Below are positions 6,833 through 7,975 of a stretch of 7,975 nt of DNA, piece by piece (position 1 is the stretch's first letter; every line of letters begins with the position of its first letter). The DNA lies in the NCBI GenBank assembly GCA_015233755.1, contig JADFXA010000025.1, positions 1 to 7,975 on the forward strand. The letters are read 5' to 3'. Made by a program: the position numbers and the translations under genes. Below the pieces are notes generated by a model, which saw nothing but the letters and a program-made list of their open reading frames with translations, was not told where the DNA came from and searched no databases. The stretch comes from Desulfamplus sp. (GTDB taxonomy: Bacteria; Desulfobacterota; Desulfobacteria; Desulfobacterales; Desulfobacteraceae).

Positions 6833-6886
6833 ATGCAAAGTTATCAAATCTATGTAGATAATCTGAAACTGATGATTGCCATATGA
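6833..6886 (+). CDS. Candidate 17-codon upstream ORF coupled to the downstream glycosyltransferase
   Basis: An ATG at 6833 opens 17 codons (MQSYQIYVDNLKLMIAI) and stops with TGA at 6884-6886. This overlaps the glycosyltransferase ATG at 6883-6885 in an ATGA arrangement typical of translational coupling. The upstream ORF has better initiation signals than the main gene: GAGG at 6816-6819 and TTGAGA at 6823-6828. The peptide itself is unremarkable, with no run of a single amino acid that would suggest attenuation. Chance is a real alternative for so short a frame. Confidence 0.35.
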   Translation: MQSYQIYVDNLKLMIAI

Positions 6887-7975
6887 AAACTTACCCACAT
6901 ATTTTAATCTTTGATCCAAGAACACGAGGACACCACCTTAGCTGGCTTCGTTATATGACGGAAGATTTTTTAAGTGCTGGGTTTAGAGTTACATGGGCTG
7001 TAGATTTGCGTAAAGAGAGTAAGAATATAATTTTTTCTCAACTATTTGATCTTATAAATAGTGTTTCTATTCTCTCTGTTTTTGATGAGTTAAATCATTG
7101 GAAGGGTGGAAGTAAAATTAAATCCCTTACCCAATGCTTTATTGAAAGTTGTTCTAATGAGATTATGATCAATTTAGACGAAATTGCTTCTAACTGTATG
7201 AGATTTGCAGCACTTGGAATCTATCCGCCCAAAATACTACAAGGAAAGATTAACGGATTCTATTTTCGTCCACGTTTTTTAGAAAATCAATTTTTCCCAC
7301 CTGGAAATATTATTAAATCTATTGGATTTAAGCGTCTTTTTGAGAATAAATGGTTTAAGAACCTCTATTTATTAGATGAATATATGATTAAAGATTTTAT
7401 TGGAAAATATAGGAGCTATAAGAGTCGTATCTACTTTTTACCTGATCCGTGGAGTGGTGAATTTATTCATTCTTCAGAAGAGGCAAAAGTAAAACTTGGA
7501 ATATCTAAGGACAGATTTGTCTTTTTAAACTATGGGATTGGAGATAAGAGAAAAGGGCTTCATCTTGTTATTCGTGCTATGCTTCAAGCTCCTTCTGACT
7601 CAAAATGGTTTCTGCTCTGTGCTGGCGAGGTTGGAAAAAATCGTGAGATTGTATATGGACTTAATGAGCTTCAAAGTCGTGGGGCTGCAAAAATTATCAA
7701 CCGATATATTTCAAGTGATGAAGAGAAAATGTGCTTTTCTGCATCCGATGTAGTTTTATTGCCATATATAAAACATTTTGGATCAAGTGGTGTCTGCTCA
7801 CTTGCAGCAGCAGCCGGAAAGATGGTCATTGCATCTAACGAAGGCCTTGTCGGAAAAAGAGTAAATGAACATAATCTTGGAATACTCTTTGAATCTGGAG
7901 ATGTTCAAGATTTAAAAAATAGCATGAACAAAGCATCGCTATTATCCAAATCAAATAAACAACAGTTTGAAAATT
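6883..7975 (+). CDS. GT-B fold glycosyltransferase (GT4-like), 3' end beyond the window
   Basis: An uninterrupted frame of 364 codons runs from the ATG at 6883 past the window end, so the C-terminus is missing. The start has IFDPRTRGHH (9-18), a strand followed by a glycine/histidine turn as in the N-domain of GT-B enzymes. The C-terminal half has the GT4 donor-binding pattern: FVFLNYGIGDKRKGLHLVIRAM (K224-G225 at the expected K-G), then ASDVVLLPY, then HFGSSGVCSLAAAAGKMVIAS with G300-S-S-G303. The usual E-x7-E pair of GT4 enzymes is not present at this place; a GSSG form replaces it. An in-frame stop at 6859-6861 with no ATG between it and 6883 fixes the start, which has little SD but is overlapped by a short upstream ORF. 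After the WaaE-like gene, a role in LPS core or a surface glycan is likely by context. Substrate unknown. Confidence 0.8.
   Translation, partial: MKTYPHILIFDPRTRGHHLSWLRYMTEDFLSAGFRVTWAVDLRKESKNIIFSQLFDLINSVSILSVFDELNHWKGGSKIKSLTQCFIESCSNEIMINLDEIASNCMRFAALGIYPPKILQGKINGFYFRPRFLENQFFPPGNIIKSIGFKRLFENKWFKNLYLLDEYMIKDFIGKYRSYKSRIYFLPDPWSGEFIHSSEEAKVKLGISKDRFVFLNYGIGDKRKGLHLVIRAMLQAPSDSKWFLLCAGEVGKNREIVYGLNELQSRGAAKIINRYISSDEEKMCFSASDVVLLPYIKHFGSSGVCSLAAAAGKMVIASNEGLVGKRVNEHNLGILFESGDVQDLKNSMNKASLLSKSNKQQFEN

Noticed and set aside
7532..7753. Plus-strand 73-codon open frame inside the last glycosyltransferase
   Set aside because: It is in a different frame from the continuous 364-codon GT-B frame, which carries recognisable motifs across the same bases.

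Overview
The window is an AT-rich stretch from a Gram-negative bacterium. It is almost entirely a lipopolysaccharide (LPS) assembly locus. Reading left to right on the + strand: the last 26 codons of an unidentified upstream gene; lptF and lptG (permease subunits of the LPS export ABC transporter); waaA/kdtA (Kdo transferase); lpxK (lipid A 4'-kinase); a family-2 glycosyltransferase of the WaaE/KdtX type; and the 5' part of a GT-B fold glycosyltransferase cut by the window end. The only minus-strand gene is a small two-helix membrane protein of unknown function lying between waaA and lpxK.

The genes form a pathway. LpxK phosphorylates the tetraacyl disaccharide to lipid IVA, WaaA adds Kdo, the two glycosyltransferases probably extend the core, and LptF/LptG (with LptB and LptC encoded elsewhere) extract finished LPS from the inner membrane. 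The grouping of lptFG with waaA and lpxK, and the AT-rich sequence, would fit a Desulfobacterota (former Deltaproteobacteria) member. That assignment is an impression from gene order and protein style, not a database result.

Transcription probably starts at a promoter-like site near 117-144 and runs through lptF-lptG-waaA, with gaps of 6 and 16 nt. The antisense gene then interrupts the run: its 3' end overlaps waaA by 26 bp and its start lies only 40 bp from the lpxK start. lpxK and the WaaE-like gene follow as a second unit (24 nt gap). The last glycosyltransferase comes after a 99-nt gap holding a 17-codon upstream ORF that ends in an ATGA overlap with its start codon.

I see no mobile element, CRISPR array, RNA gene or clear new system. 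The notable points are the antisense membrane gene inside the LPS run, polar and partly repeat-built insertions in lptF, waaA, lpxK and the WaaE-like gene, the candidate coupled leader ORF, and the general weakness of Shine-Dalgarno sequences. No gap between genes exceeds about 155 nt.
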